A stretch of DNA of 26,233 bases from the IMG/VR virus record IMGVR_UViG_3300009285_005395, positions 1-26,233 of that record; one strand, given 5' to 3'. Below, piece after piece: positions 7,057 through 14,611 of the stretch (position 1 is the stretch's first letter; every line of letters begins with the position of its first letter). Below the pieces are notes generated by a model, which ran no database searches, was not told where the DNA came from, and saw only the letters and a program-made list of their open reading frames with translations. The position numbers and the translations under genes are program-made. This stretch comes from a virus.

Positions 7057-9276
7057 ATGCCGACGATAGCGTGCTGTATGGTAGTGAAAAATGAGGAAGA
7101 GACGCTGGTTGCTGCACTGGAGAGTGTCAAGGATATCGTAGACGAGATTGTTATTGGCGTGGACGACTCATCTACCGATCATACGCCACAGATTGCTGCT
7201 CACTATGCCAGTCCCGGTAAGTGCTTCAGCTTCACTTGGCGTGATGACTTTTCATGGGCTCGCAATGAAGCCATCAAGCGAGCTAGTTCCGACCTGATCT
7301 TCATTCTCGACGGGCACGAGTTCGTTCCCCCTGATAGTCATCCGGTTGCCGAAGTGATGACGAAAATGCGGCACGTCAACGTCTTTGAGCAGCGCACATT
7401 GACTCCGAGGTCGTTTATCGAACAGGTGCGGATGTCGGATTTCCCGCGCCCTTACGATGTTGTCTGTATCAATCTAGCAATGAACACCGACTTCTTTGGC
7501 ATTCCACAGTTGTTCTTTCTGCAACCGCGAATCTTCCGCAATGATGGCAAGATCCATTACTCGTCTGCTGTTCATAACTACGTTGACGGGTATCCAAGAG
7601 ATCATGCAATGGGGTGCCCTGAAGGGATTATTGTCCACAACATGCCTCCGAAGCGCGAGGCGCAGCGCAAGGCGCAGCGCAAGCGAATGAATGTTAGCGG
7701 GCTCTACGCAGATCATCGTACTAACCTGAATGATGCGCGTCCATTATTCTATCTTGGTAACACGCATGCCGATCTGGGAGACTCAAAGAAAGCCGCCTTC
7801 TGGTACCGCAAATACCTTAAGAAGAGTCGCTTCGGAGAAGAGCGCTATCAAGTTTTGCAACAGCTTGCGATTCTTGAGTACAGACATTTTGGCAATCACA
7901 ACGCCGCTCGTGAGCTTGTTATTGAGGCTACGCACCTGTGTTGGAATCGCAAGGAGCCGTACATCTTGCTGGCTGAGATTGCGTACGAGACAAAGCAATA
8001 CGACGAGGCAATTCATTGGCTCGACTTGGCCGATGAAATGCCAGCGCCGGTTACGGTTATGTTCCTTCAAGGACCAGTATACAGTTACATGTGTGATCTT
8101 AAGCGTATGGAGTGCTTTGCGGCTCAAAACAACCTAATGATGGCAATACGCTGTTCTGAGCGCGTGCTCTCCTGGCGACCTGGAGATCCGCAGATCATCG
8201 ACATACTGCAAGGTTACAAGAACACCTTGCGTCGTCAGTCAAATGGTACGGGCGACAAGAACATGCTAATCGTGGACAAGATCATGTCGTTTACCGAGCC
8301 TATCGCCAAGGCTTTCGCTGGGGAGTACACTGTTGTGCGTCGCCAGGAGTGTGACGAGCGTTGGAAGGGCTGGGCTGATGTGGCGTGGTTTGAGTGGTGC
8401 GATGAGAACATCGCCCTGTGGAGTCATCATCGCTGGAACGTGCCCGTCATTTGCCGCCTGCACAGCTACGAGTCGTTCGGCAATATTCCACCGCAAGTTG
8501 ATTGGGACAATGTCGATCATCTTGTCTTCGTGGCCGACCATATACGCGACAAGTTCAATCTACAGTGGCCGGATATTCAAAAGCATGTTGAGCAATCGAC
8601 GATACCCAATGGAGTTGACGCAAGCCTGTATGCGTTTCGCGAGCGTGGGCACGGAAAGACCATAGGCTATCTTGGTTACTTCAACAACAAGAAGGGTATT
8701 GATCTTCTTGTGCAAGCCATGTGGTCGCTTCCAGACTACATGTTTCGTTGCGCTGGACAATTTCAAGATCCGCACCTGCTGTATTATTTCCAGACATCCG
8801 TCGCGGAGATGCACAACGTCATCTTTGATGGCTGGATCCAACCTGAGCGCAAGGATGAATGGCTAGAGGAAGTGGATTACCTTATCTCACCTAGCATCGT
8901 GGAGAGCTTCGGCTTTTCCATTGCCGAGGCAATGTGCAAGGGTATAAAGCCGCTGATTCACCATCGCGTTGGGGCTATATGGCATGAGACATGGCGAACG
9001 ATTGACGACTTACGGAAAATGCTAGAGGGTCCGTACGAGTCTAGAGAGTATAGGTCGCATATCGAGCGCTTTTATTCGCTCGAACACCAGCTGCAGGCGA
9101 CGAAAGCGCTTGTTAAGTATCTTGTCGGGCAGAAGCACGGCAAGATGTCGTCACTTCAACAGGCACAGTTCAAGGCGTCTCCTATTGTCGCGCAGTTACG
9201 GCCGTTCACATCTGATCTGCCTGTGGCTTCTCAAGATGTCGAGAAGATAGTGCAGGGAGATGAGGTTCACGGATGA
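7057..9276 (+). CDS. Bifunctional glycosyltransferase: GT2 - TPR - GT4 fusion
   Basis: This 739-residue protein combines two catalytic folds. Residues 1-~205 are a GT2 (GT-A) domain starting IACCMVVKNEEETL, with nucleotide-binding D36-D37 in VDDSSTDHT and a DxD-like D85-G-H-E88. About 225-385 are TPR-like helical repeats (YLGNTHADLGDSKKAAFWY; YILLAEIAYETKQYDEAI), the layout of SunS-like GT2-TPR enzymes that modify proteins or peptides. About 400-690 are a GT4 (GT-B) enzyme: IPNGVDASLY (~517), GYLGYFNNKKGIDLL (~538) and the donor-site helix ESFGFSIAEAMCKG (~616). The two could add successive sugars, with the TPR region binding a protein acceptor; that is inference. It is the first gene behind the 6992 promoter and overlaps the next start by four bases. 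GT2-TPR is common; joined to GT4 it is unusual. Confidence 0.87.
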   Translation: MPTIACCMVVKNEEETLVAALESVKDIVDEIVIGVDDSSTDHTPQIAAHYASPGKCFSFTWRDDFSWARNEAIKRASSDLIFILDGHEFVPPDSHPVAEVMTKMRHVNVFEQRTLTPRSFIEQVRMSDFPRPYDVVCINLAMNTDFFGIPQLFFLQPRIFRNDGKIHYSSAVHNYVDGYPRDHAMGCPEGIIVHNMPPKREAQRKAQRKRMNVSGLYADHRTNLNDARPLFYLGNTHADLGDSKKAAFWYRKYLKKSRFGEERYQVLQQLAILEYRHFGNHNAARELVIEATHLCWNRKEPYILLAEIAYETKQYDEAIHWLDLADEMPAPVTVMFLQGPVYSYMCDLKRMECFAAQNNLMMAIRCSERVLSWRPGDPQIIDILQGYKNTLRRQSNGTGDKNMLIVDKIMSFTEPIAKAFAGEYTVVRRQECDERWKGWADVAWFEWCDENIALWSHHRWNVPVICRLHSYESFGNIPPQVDWDNVDHLVFVADHIRDKFNLQWPDIQKHVEQSTIPNGVDASLYAFRERGHGKTIGYLGYFNNKKGIDLLVQAMWSLPDYMFRCAGQFQDPHLLYYFQTSVAEMHNVIFDGWIQPERKDEWLEEVDYLISPSIVESFGFSIAEAMCKGIKPLIHHRVGAIWHETWRTIDDLRKMLEGPYESREYRSHIERFYSLEHQLQATKALVKYLVGQKHGKMSSLQQAQFKASPIVAQLRPFTSDLPVASQDVEKIVQGDEVHG

Positions 9277-9749
9277 CCGTAGTTGGCATTGATCCCGGCC
9301 CGCAGTTCAGTGCTTATGTGCTGTTCGATGGAAGTCGTGCGCTTCGCTGCGGAGAGCTTGAGAATGAGCACTTGCTTGATCGGATTGGCTTACTGTCAGC
9401 CGAAATGCTGGCCGTTGAGCAAGTTGTTTCGTACGGAAGGCCTGTAGGGGCCGATGTGTTTGAGACGGTATTCTGGTCTGGTCGATTCATAGAGCACTGG
9501 GAAGTCTTGCGTCATTTACCATGGATTCGCATTCCGTTTAGGGATGTTGGTAGGCATCTCTGCAATGCAGCCTCTGGCATCAAGGAATCGCATGTGCGCC
9601 AGGCCCTTATTGATCGTTTTGGACCATCACGTCTTACAGCCATAGGTGTCAAGAAGCTCCCCGGTCCATTGTACGGCGTGTCGGGGCACAATTGGTCCGC
9701 GCTTGCTGTGGCTGTCACTGCTCACGATCAGAGCTTGACTTTGCTGTAG
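9273..9749 (+). CDS. RuvC-like Holliday junction resolvase / RNase H-fold protein
   Basis: The 158-residue protein opens with VVGIDPGPQFSAYVLF, the first strand and catalytic Asp (D7) of RuvC-like nucleases, and has a second acidic residue E49 in MLAVEQVVSYG. The C-terminal helix has H139-N-W-S142-A-L-A-V-A where typical RuvC has acidic residues; His replaces one Asp in some RuvC enzymes, but the last Asp position appears to be Ser here. Phage RuvC-like enzymes resolve branched DNA before packaging. It may be an active variant or one with lost cleavage. It overlaps the fusion glycosyltransferase by four bases (ATGA). A DNA enzyme inside a sugar cassette is odd and may be a leftover of how the region was acquired. 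Confidence 0.7.
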   Translation: MTVVGIDPGPQFSAYVLFDGSRALRCGELENEHLLDRIGLLSAEMLAVEQVVSYGRPVGADVFETVFWSGRFIEHWEVLRHLPWIRIPFRDVGRHLCNAASGIKESHVRQALIDRFGPSRLTAIGVKKLPGPLYGVSGHNWSALAVAVTAHDQSLTLL

Positions 9750-9780
9750 TGGTATAGTAGTTTTACGATAAGCAGGGACT

Positions 9781-9945
9781 ATGGAAAAAAAGAAGCCTCT
9801 CACTTCCGTGTCAGCAACAAGCACGGCAAAAAATCTGCTTAAGCAGATATCCGCTTTGGTTGATAAGCCCGTCTATGTGATCGTGGAAGAGTTGGCGTCT
9901 CGCGAGTTGGCTCGTCTGCAGAAGGGAAAAACTCATGCTCGATAA
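9781..9945 (+). CDS. Small (54 aa) ribbon-helix-helix-like protein
   Basis: The frame runs from ATG at 9781 to TAA at 9943-9945. The product starts MEKKKPLTSVSATSTAKNLL and continues KQISALVDKPVYVIVEELAS before a basic tail. A short beta-like start, a helix, a turn, then an EELASRELARL helix is the layout of Arc/CopG-type ribbon-helix-helix DNA-binding proteins, but the match is weak and from pattern only. It lies in a 200-base gap between RuvC-like and GT2 genes with a modest AGCAGGGA upstream. Its codons look like those of neighbouring genes. It could regulate the cassette, for example at the palindrome at 7022-7035. Confidence 0.5.
   Translation: MEKKKPLTSVSATSTAKNLLKQISALVDKPVYVIVEELASRELARLQKGKTHAR
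9833..9848. repeat. 16-bp perfect palindrome inside the small RHH-like gene
   Basis: ATCTGCTTAAGCAGAT reads the same on both strands. It lies within codons 18-23 of the small protein, so it may simply reflect coding sequence (LLKQ), or be a binding site or hairpin. Confidence 0.5.
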
Positions 9946-9953
9946 GAAAAGCG

Positions 9954-10715
9954 ATGGGTTACAGTAGCCGCGTTTCGATCATTATTCCCACCTTCAACCA
10001 AAACCCGGCGTACCTTCGCGCTGCTTTGCTGTCAGCTAGGCATCAAACGCATTGCTGCGAGATCGTTGTTGTGGACGACGGTTCCGAGCCCAGGCAAGAC
10101 GGAGTGGTTGAGGAAATTCTGCTCGGATATTCAAACGAACAGACACGTGCCGTGTACATTTGGCAGCCGAATACCGGAGTAGCCGGAGCCCTCAACAAGG
10201 GCTTGGAGCTTGCTACGGGAGAATGGGTACAGTGGCTTCCTTCTGACGATCTGTTTGATCTGCGAAAGACTGAGGTCTTTCTATCCTGCGCCGATGCCCA
10301 TCCAGAATTTCGCGTTTGGTACTGCGCCTACGAAGAGGGCATCCCATCGTCAACCCGACTGCTTCCTGCTCCGACCTATTCTGCCCAAGCGTCTTTGTTC
10401 GACGCCCTGAGACGGCATTGCTTCATCAATGCTGCTACTGTCATGTGGCATCGAAGTGTTTTTGAGACGGTAGGCAAGTTCAACACAAACATGACTCACG
10501 CGCAAGACTACGAGTTTCTGTTGCGATGTGCCGAGCAGTACAACTTTGCGGGTATATCCGATGCGCTTGTCCGTAGGCGTATTCATCCAGGTCAGATGCT
10601 TAACACACTGCGCGATCCTCAAGAGGCCAACAAGAAACACCAGGATATGTCGTACATTCGCGAACGCTATGGGGCAGATGGTAACGTCTGGCTTCCTGCT
10701 TTGGAGAAGGCTTGA
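9954..10715 (+). CDS. Family 2 glycosyltransferase
   Basis: This 253-residue single-domain GT-A enzyme begins SRVSIIIPTFNQNPAYLRAALLSAR. It has the nucleotide-binding D41-D42 in VVVDDGS, the metal-binding D98-D99 in WLPSDDLFD, GVAGALNKGLELATGEW before it, and a catalytic-type HAQDYEFLLRCAE (the usual place of the base, an ED/QDxE motif). A GT2 transfers a sugar from a nucleotide donor to an acceptor; donor and acceptor cannot be read. No membrane segments are seen, so the enzyme should be cytoplasmic. It lies nine bases after the small RHH-like gene and three bases before the next glycosyltransferase, with which it is probably co-translated. Confidence 0.85.
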   Translation: MGYSSRVSIIIPTFNQNPAYLRAALLSARHQTHCCEIVVVDDGSEPRQDGVVEEILLGYSNEQTRAVYIWQPNTGVAGALNKGLELATGEWVQWLPSDDLFDLRKTEVFLSCADAHPEFRVWYCAYEEGIPSSTRLLPAPTYSAQASLFDALRRHCFINAATVMWHRSVFETVGKFNTNMTHAQDYEFLLRCAEQYNFAGISDALVRRRIHPGQMLNTLRDPQEANKKHQDMSYIRERYGADGNVWLPALEKA

Positions 10716-10718
10716 TCT

Positions 10719-11549
10719 ATGCGGATCGTAGGCTTCCTCTGTAACTACAATGGCCTCTCTGGCGGACATTTACTGCGGTGTCTACGCTCAATGTCCGCCT
10801 GTACTGATGTAATTGTTGTGTACGACGATTGTAGTACAGAGGTCGTCAGACCGATCTACGAACAGTTCGGTTGTGTTGTTATCTACGGTCTGCGGAATGA
10901 GTTTCACCGTGAGCTGTACCATAAGCAACAGCTGCTTTACGTAGCTCTCACGTTTAAGCCTGATTGGGTCTTGTGGTTTGATAGCGATGCCATCTTGGGC
11001 CGACAGTTTGAGACCCGCGATGGAGCGGAATCCGTGCTGAAGTCTTGCGATACGCAAGGGATTCACTTGCTTCACTTGCATAACCTAAACCTGTGGCGCT
11101 CAAATCGCTCGTATCGTGTGGATAACGCCTTCAACGATCTGTGGCATGGCGTTTGGTGGAAGAATACAGGGGAGCTTCATTATAGTCCCGTCGCCAAGCT
11201 GCATCAGAAGCAGTACCCACAGTTCTGGATTGATCGTGACCGAGTTATTTGCAATTCTAAGTACCCCAATGAATCCGGCAAACTCATTCATTTTGGTTTC
11301 GCTACTGACGACGACATTGCGACTAAATACTTCAAGTACCGTGAGAATGGTCAGACCGGTTGGCCGCTTGATCGTCTTGTTTCAGAGGATGACAAGCTCG
11401 AACTGCAAGTTGCTCCCGATGAATGGTTCCCGGAGTGGTATTTGAAGGAGCGAGAAGCTTCTCACTATCCTGGTTCACGCTTCAGTCCGGAGAATATGGC
11501 CTGTTATGACAACTTCGACCAATGGAAACAAAAGGAGTCGCCATCTTGA
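10719..11549 (+). CDS. GT-A fold glycosyltransferase (GT2-like)
   Basis: The 276-residue protein begins MRIVGFLCNYNG and has D36-D37 in VVYDDCSTE and a clear DxD motif D88-S-D90 in LWFDSDAIL, the two metal/nucleotide-binding sites of GT-A enzymes. The following segment (RELYHKQQLLYVALTFKPDWVL before it; WHGVWWKNTGELHYSP after) fits a GT2-like transferase acting on an unknown acceptor. GGAGAAGG at 10703-10710 precedes the ATG at 10719, three bases after the previous gene. The stop (11547-11549) overlaps a TTG codon (TTGA), which could restart translation into the small frames beyond. Confidence 0.75.
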   Translation: MRIVGFLCNYNGLSGGHLLRCLRSMSACTDVIVVYDDCSTEVVRPIYEQFGCVVIYGLRNEFHRELYHKQQLLYVALTFKPDWVLWFDSDAILGRQFETRDGAESVLKSCDTQGIHLLHLHNLNLWRSNRSYRVDNAFNDLWHGVWWKNTGELHYSPVAKLHQKQYPQFWIDRDRVICNSKYPNESGKLIHFGFATDDDIATKYFKYRENGQTGWPLDRLVSEDDKLELQVAPDEWFPEWYLKEREASHYPGSRFSPENMACYDNFDQWKQKESPS

Positions 11550-11565
11550 CAAGACGCGCTGGCAT

Positions 11566-11679
11566 ATGATAGGGCGTTGGGTCGGGTATTGGCTTGTCAT
11601 GGTCTTTATGTTCTTCTTTTTGCGCTTTGCCTGGGACGCATCGACATGGCTGATCCAAGTGCTGTACGCGCTGCCGTAG
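11566..11679 (+). CDS. Possible 37-aa small membrane protein
   Basis: An ATG at 11566 opens a frame ending at TAG 11677-11679. The product, MIGRWVGYWLVMVFMFFFLR then FAWDASTWLIQVLYALP, is strongly hydrophobic and would form one membrane helix with a basic N-terminus. A chain of overlaps could deliver ribosomes: AAAGGAG (11531-11537), then TTG at 11546 overlapping the previous stop (TTGA) and coding MTRRAGI, whose stop overlaps this ATG (ATGA). No good ribosome site lies directly before 11566. It overlaps the next gene by 34 bases. It may be chance. Confidence 0.35.
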   Translation: MIGRWVGYWLVMVFMFFFLRFAWDASTWLIQVLYALP

Positions 11680-12290
11680 ACGACGATCTGTTCGGCCCAG
11701 ATGGTGACTATTACTTCCAGCTCCTGCGATTGAAACATCGCTCGCACGAGCAAGTGCTTGCCGATCAGATCATTCATCATGCCTGTAAGGGAGGTTGTCG
11801 AGTTGACGTGCCTATCGAGCGCTCAATAGGTGGCTCAGATAATGCACATACTCTCGCATTATCGGCTGCTTCTTCTTTGCTGAATCTGCAGGTAGAGAAA
11901 GACCATATCTTGAGTTCAACAGGGAAGAGGATCTACCCGGTTATTACTCGTTATCGAGGTTGGCACCTGTCTGTCTTGGAAAGTTGCGCAAGGCAATTCG
12001 ATGCCTTCATTCTTATGTGGCCGATCATTGGGGCGGACGCACTGTCTATGGACATTGTGGGTTGGTGTACAAGGAGCGAGTTGAAGAAAGATGGCTTTCG
12101 GCCTCGAAACGTAGAACCGCCCACGCAGACGATCCCATGGTTTTTTCTGCATCGTATGCCGGAACTCAAGATGCCTCTGTATTACAACAACAGTCGAGCC
12201 GAGCTGAACAGACGCATGCTCGACACTTTGACATACCTACCGAACAATCTTGACTCGATGGTAAAACAACTTACCTGGAGGAGGGCATGA
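11646..12290 (+). CDS. Unrecognised cassette protein, 214 aa
   Basis: I do not recognise this protein. It begins MADPSAVRAAVDDDLFGPDGD and has a helical region (HEQVLADQIIHHACKGGC) and a conserved-looking core: GKRIYPVITRYRGWHLSV, then FDAFILMWPIIGADALSMDI and VGWCTRSELKKDGF, ending near PWFFLHRMPELKMPL. A final GW-C-x-x-x-E-L after a hydrophobic strand recalls some phage PD-(D/E)xK nuclease-like proteins, but the E-x-K expected before RYR is absent, so that is weak inference. The ATG at 11646 (GGGA nine bases upstream) is preferred to a TTG at 11577, because the extension mirrors the small membrane frame. It overlaps the next start as ATGA. Confidence 0.5.
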   Translation: MADPSAVRAAVDDDLFGPDGDYYFQLLRLKHRSHEQVLADQIIHHACKGGCRVDVPIERSIGGSDNAHTLALSAASSLLNLQVEKDHILSSTGKRIYPVITRYRGWHLSVLESCARQFDAFILMWPIIGADALSMDIVGWCTRSELKKDGFRPRNVEPPTQTIPWFFLHRMPELKMPLYYNNSRAELNRRMLDTLTYLPNNLDSMVKQLTWRRA

Positions 12291-12742
12291 TTTTAGATCT
12301 CGGGTGTGGAGCGTACAAGCACGAAGGATCGATAGGTATTGATACGCAGCCGTTCAATGTTGTGGATATTGTTCGCGATCTTCGACGTGGACTGCCGTTT
12401 AGCGATTCGACATGCGATGGAGTTATTGCCAAGCACGTGCTTGAGCACTTCGATGGAGAAGACCTCATCTTTCTTGTCGAAGAAATCTGGCGTGTGCTCA
12501 AGCCCTCCCGTGGAGCGAGTGTCGAAGTTCCCGATGCCTGTAGCCCCAATCGCTACCGCGATCCAATGCACAAGACGAGAGATTGGAGTGCGGACTCCTT
12601 CATGCTTTGGGAAGTCGATCATACAGGAAAGTGGTGGATTGATGTTGGTCCTTCGTACCGACGTCAAGCCAAGTTTCAGGTGCAAAGTACGCTTACAGAT
12701 TCTACCAGCAATAGGTTTTACATACTGAAAGCCATCAAGTGA
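12287..12742 (+). CDS. Class I SAM-dependent methyltransferase (small)
   Basis: This 151-residue protein begins MILDLGCGAYKHEGSIGID: motif I (LDLGCG, residues 3-8) and the acidic end of the second strand (GID-TQ) that binds the SAM ribose. The pattern LPFSDSTCDGVIAKHVLEHF and LVEEIWRVLKPSR are the typical post-I and motif IV/V of the Methyltransf_11 group. The protein begins almost at motif I, so it has no N-terminal cap and is short for the family; the C-terminal half should provide the acceptor site. The product could methylate a sugar made by the cassette. The start overlaps the upstream stop by four bases, with GGAGGAGG-like sequence before it. Confidence 0.82.
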   Translation: MILDLGCGAYKHEGSIGIDTQPFNVVDIVRDLRRGLPFSDSTCDGVIAKHVLEHFDGEDLIFLVEEIWRVLKPSRGASVEVPDACSPNRYRDPMHKTRDWSADSFMLWEVDHTGKWWIDVGPSYRRQAKFQVQSTLTDSTSNRFYILKAIK

Positions 12743-12752
12743 GTTTGCTGAT

Positions 12753-13583
12753 ATGGTTGACGTGACGTGCTATACGATTATCAGTCGCGATGTTGGGCTT
12801 CTGGAATGGTGTATTAAGAACGCATGTGTGCGAGCTGGCATGGAACACAATTGGCTTGTCATTGGCTGGGATCCGACGACTGAGGTAAGGGAGTGGTGTA
12901 ACAGGCAAGGCGTTCCTATTCATTCGTTTGAGCCAATACCGCAAGACAGGTTTTTTAGTCGCACTTCATGGTTTCTTCGGAATTTGTACTGTGGATGGAA
13001 CATGGGTTATGCGTATGCTTCGACGAAGTGGGTTGTCCGCATGGGGTCGGATCAGTTCTTTAGCCACAACTGGCTACGAAATCTTATGGAAGCTGCCGAG
13101 AAGCATGGCGAGCGCGGCATCTACCATACATGGACCGTTGAGAGCGACCTGGCTCGTCATTCACGTCACGAGATGCGAAACTGGGGCACTTCCTGGGACG
13201 AGTTTAATAAGACGCAGTTTGACCTATACTCTAATGATTTGATCTATCGCACTGGCAGCACAAAAGCTATTCGTGGCGACGAGTGCGATCTATGGTACCG
13301 ACACCCGGCTCGCGGCAAGCAGCGTCGGCCTGATGGAGTAACTTGGCTGCAAACGAAAGCATTGTGGGGGGAGTTTGGTCCGCTGGAAGATGGAATCAAT
13401 GTCGAAGGAGTGACGGGTGATGTGGCATACATGGACAGACTGTACGATGGCGTTACATCAAGCGGGCGAGAAGTTGCGCCTGTTTGCGGGTATCTGGTAC
13501 CGCGTTCCGTCTCTTACCATCTTGTGCGCGGCGAATCCCGAGACGTGCAAGAATCCGGAGCCCAAGTGGCTCGTATTATGTAA
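12753..13583 (+). CDS. Putative GT-A fold glycosyltransferase
   Basis: This 276-residue protein resembles a GT2-type enzyme but is less typical. It starts VDVTCYTIISRDVGLLEWC (first strand and helix), followed by HNWLVIGWDPTTEVREWC (second strand) and, after YCGWNMGYAYASTKWVVRM, the segment G98-S-D100-Q in the usual place of the DxD motif. HTWTVESDLARHSRH is probably part of the acceptor region, and the C-terminal VNVEGVTGDVAYMDRLY looks catalytic-helix-like. It follows the methyltransferase at ten bases. The evidence is a fold pattern rather than a named family. The stop is at 13581-13583. Confidence 0.62.
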   Translation: MVDVTCYTIISRDVGLLEWCIKNACVRAGMEHNWLVIGWDPTTEVREWCNRQGVPIHSFEPIPQDRFFSRTSWFLRNLYCGWNMGYAYASTKWVVRMGSDQFFSHNWLRNLMEAAEKHGERGIYHTWTVESDLARHSRHEMRNWGTSWDEFNKTQFDLYSNDLIYRTGSTKAIRGDECDLWYRHPARGKQRRPDGVTWLQTKALWGEFGPLEDGINVEGVTGDVAYMDRLYDGVTSSGREVAPVCGYLVPRSVSYHLVRGESRDVQESGAQVARIM

Positions 13584-13705
13584 GCGCCAGATTGGGCAAG
13601 AAACGCACGATGCTATCGGCAAACTACGTCTTCACCGTGAAGAGCTTCGGCTGCTGAGAGAGCGAGTCGCGATGGCTATCCACCGAGTTGACGCTAGGAA
13701 ATTTC

Positions 13706-14611
13706 ATGAAGAAGCCAGGCTACACCAAGCGAATCTTCCCGGGTCCGTACCCCGAACCACATACAATCGACGGAGAAAAGATGCCCCCCGACGGGAAGGC
13801 GCAACCGCAGCATGACAATAAACATCCGCCGATGATGATCTCCCATCCAATCGGCGTGTCCTATCCTGCTGGTCACGACTTCGGTCCTTATGTCGATCAC
13901 AAGGGAGAGGGCTTGTACCATTCTTTCCATCTCGACTTCTACAACTCGATTCCTTACAACTCGGGCGGCATCCATCCGCATACTGGCCTGTTGCTCTTTG
14001 CTTTGGCGCTCAACATGCGCCCCGATGTCATTGTTGAAACGGGGACGTTCTTCGGCACGTCCACCTTATATTTGGCTAAAGCGTGCGAGATCTGGGGACA
14101 GGGGATGGTTTATACTATCGATCCAGAGATCAAGTGGGTTCATCCTGATGTACTGGATCATCCTCGCGTCGAGTTTATTCGAGGTCTCAGCGAAGTGGAG
14201 ATTCCGAAGTTGATTGATCGGGTTGGCCACGTGGACTTCGCTTTTCTTGACTCGTGGAAGAGACTATCGCTGGCGGAGTTCGCCCTATTGGACGAGCATG
14301 TAGTAGAAGGCGGAATCGTTGCCTGCCATGACACGCAGTTTCTTAATTCAGGTCGCACGTTCTACGATATCGCCTCACAGATCTTTTCTGACTACGACCG
14401 CATCTTGTTTTCTGGCGTTCCGCACGTGGACAATCCGCATCGCTTCCACGGCAACGCCGACGACCGCGGACTCTTCGTCTTCCGCAAGCGCAACGAGGAT
14501 CCGTTCATCGACGCTGCCGATTCGCAGTCGGGGCAATACGGAGACAAGCAGGTATGTATCCTTCCGCAGACGGTGGAAGCCGTCAAAAGGATGGCGAGCT
14601 GTGTTGCGTGA
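13706..14611 (+). CDS. SAM-dependent methyltransferase, Methyltransf_24-like
   Basis: This 301-residue protein contains the class I SAM pattern DVIVETGTFFGTSTLYLAKA (E111-T-G113 as motif I), YTIDPE (acidic end of strand 2), HVDFAFLDSWKR and LLDEHVVEGGIVACHDT. This matches the Methyltransf_24 group, seen in O- and sugar methyltransferases and related to CmcI-like enzymes. The ~95-residue N-terminal region (MKKPGYTKRIFPGPYPEP, Pro-rich) looks extended. The ATG at 13706 with AGGAAA eight bases upstream is chosen over a TTG at 13688. From here to about 17.2 kb the sequence is clearly richer in G+C than the preceding genes. The next gene begins ten bases before this stop. Confidence 0.78.
   Translation: MKKPGYTKRIFPGPYPEPHTIDGEKMPPDGKAQPQHDNKHPPMMISHPIGVSYPAGHDFGPYVDHKGEGLYHSFHLDFYNSIPYNSGGIHPHTGLLLFALALNMRPDVIVETGTFFGTSTLYLAKACEIWGQGMVYTIDPEIKWVHPDVLDHPRVEFIRGLSEVEIPKLIDRVGHVDFAFLDSWKRLSLAEFALLDEHVVEGGIVACHDTQFLNSGRTFYDIASQIFSDYDRILFSGVPHVDNPHRFHGNADDRGLFVFRKRNEDPFIDAADSQSGQYGDKQVCILPQTVEAVKRMASCVA

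Noticed and set aside
9735-9758. TTGACT followed by TATAGT before the small RHH-like gene
   Set aside because: The spacer is only 12 bases and the -35 part is in the RuvC-like coding sequence. No other pairing fits.
11546-11570. TTGACA followed by TATGAT
   Set aside because: The spacer is only 13 bases, too short for a sigma70-type promoter.
13417-13815. A 132-residue + frame including a helical-looking stretch (REELRLLRERVAMAIHRVDARKF)
   Set aside because: Its first part shadows the glycosyltransferase and its last part shadows the methyltransferase. No start codon or ribosome site suits the 120-base gap between them. The helical stretch is noteworthy but not enough for a gene.
14319-14600. 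Upstream extension of the HAD frame
   Set aside because: The extension is Ser/Thr/Arg-rich shadow of the methyltransferase gene. The HAD signature starts after 14601, where a ribosome site and GTG are found.
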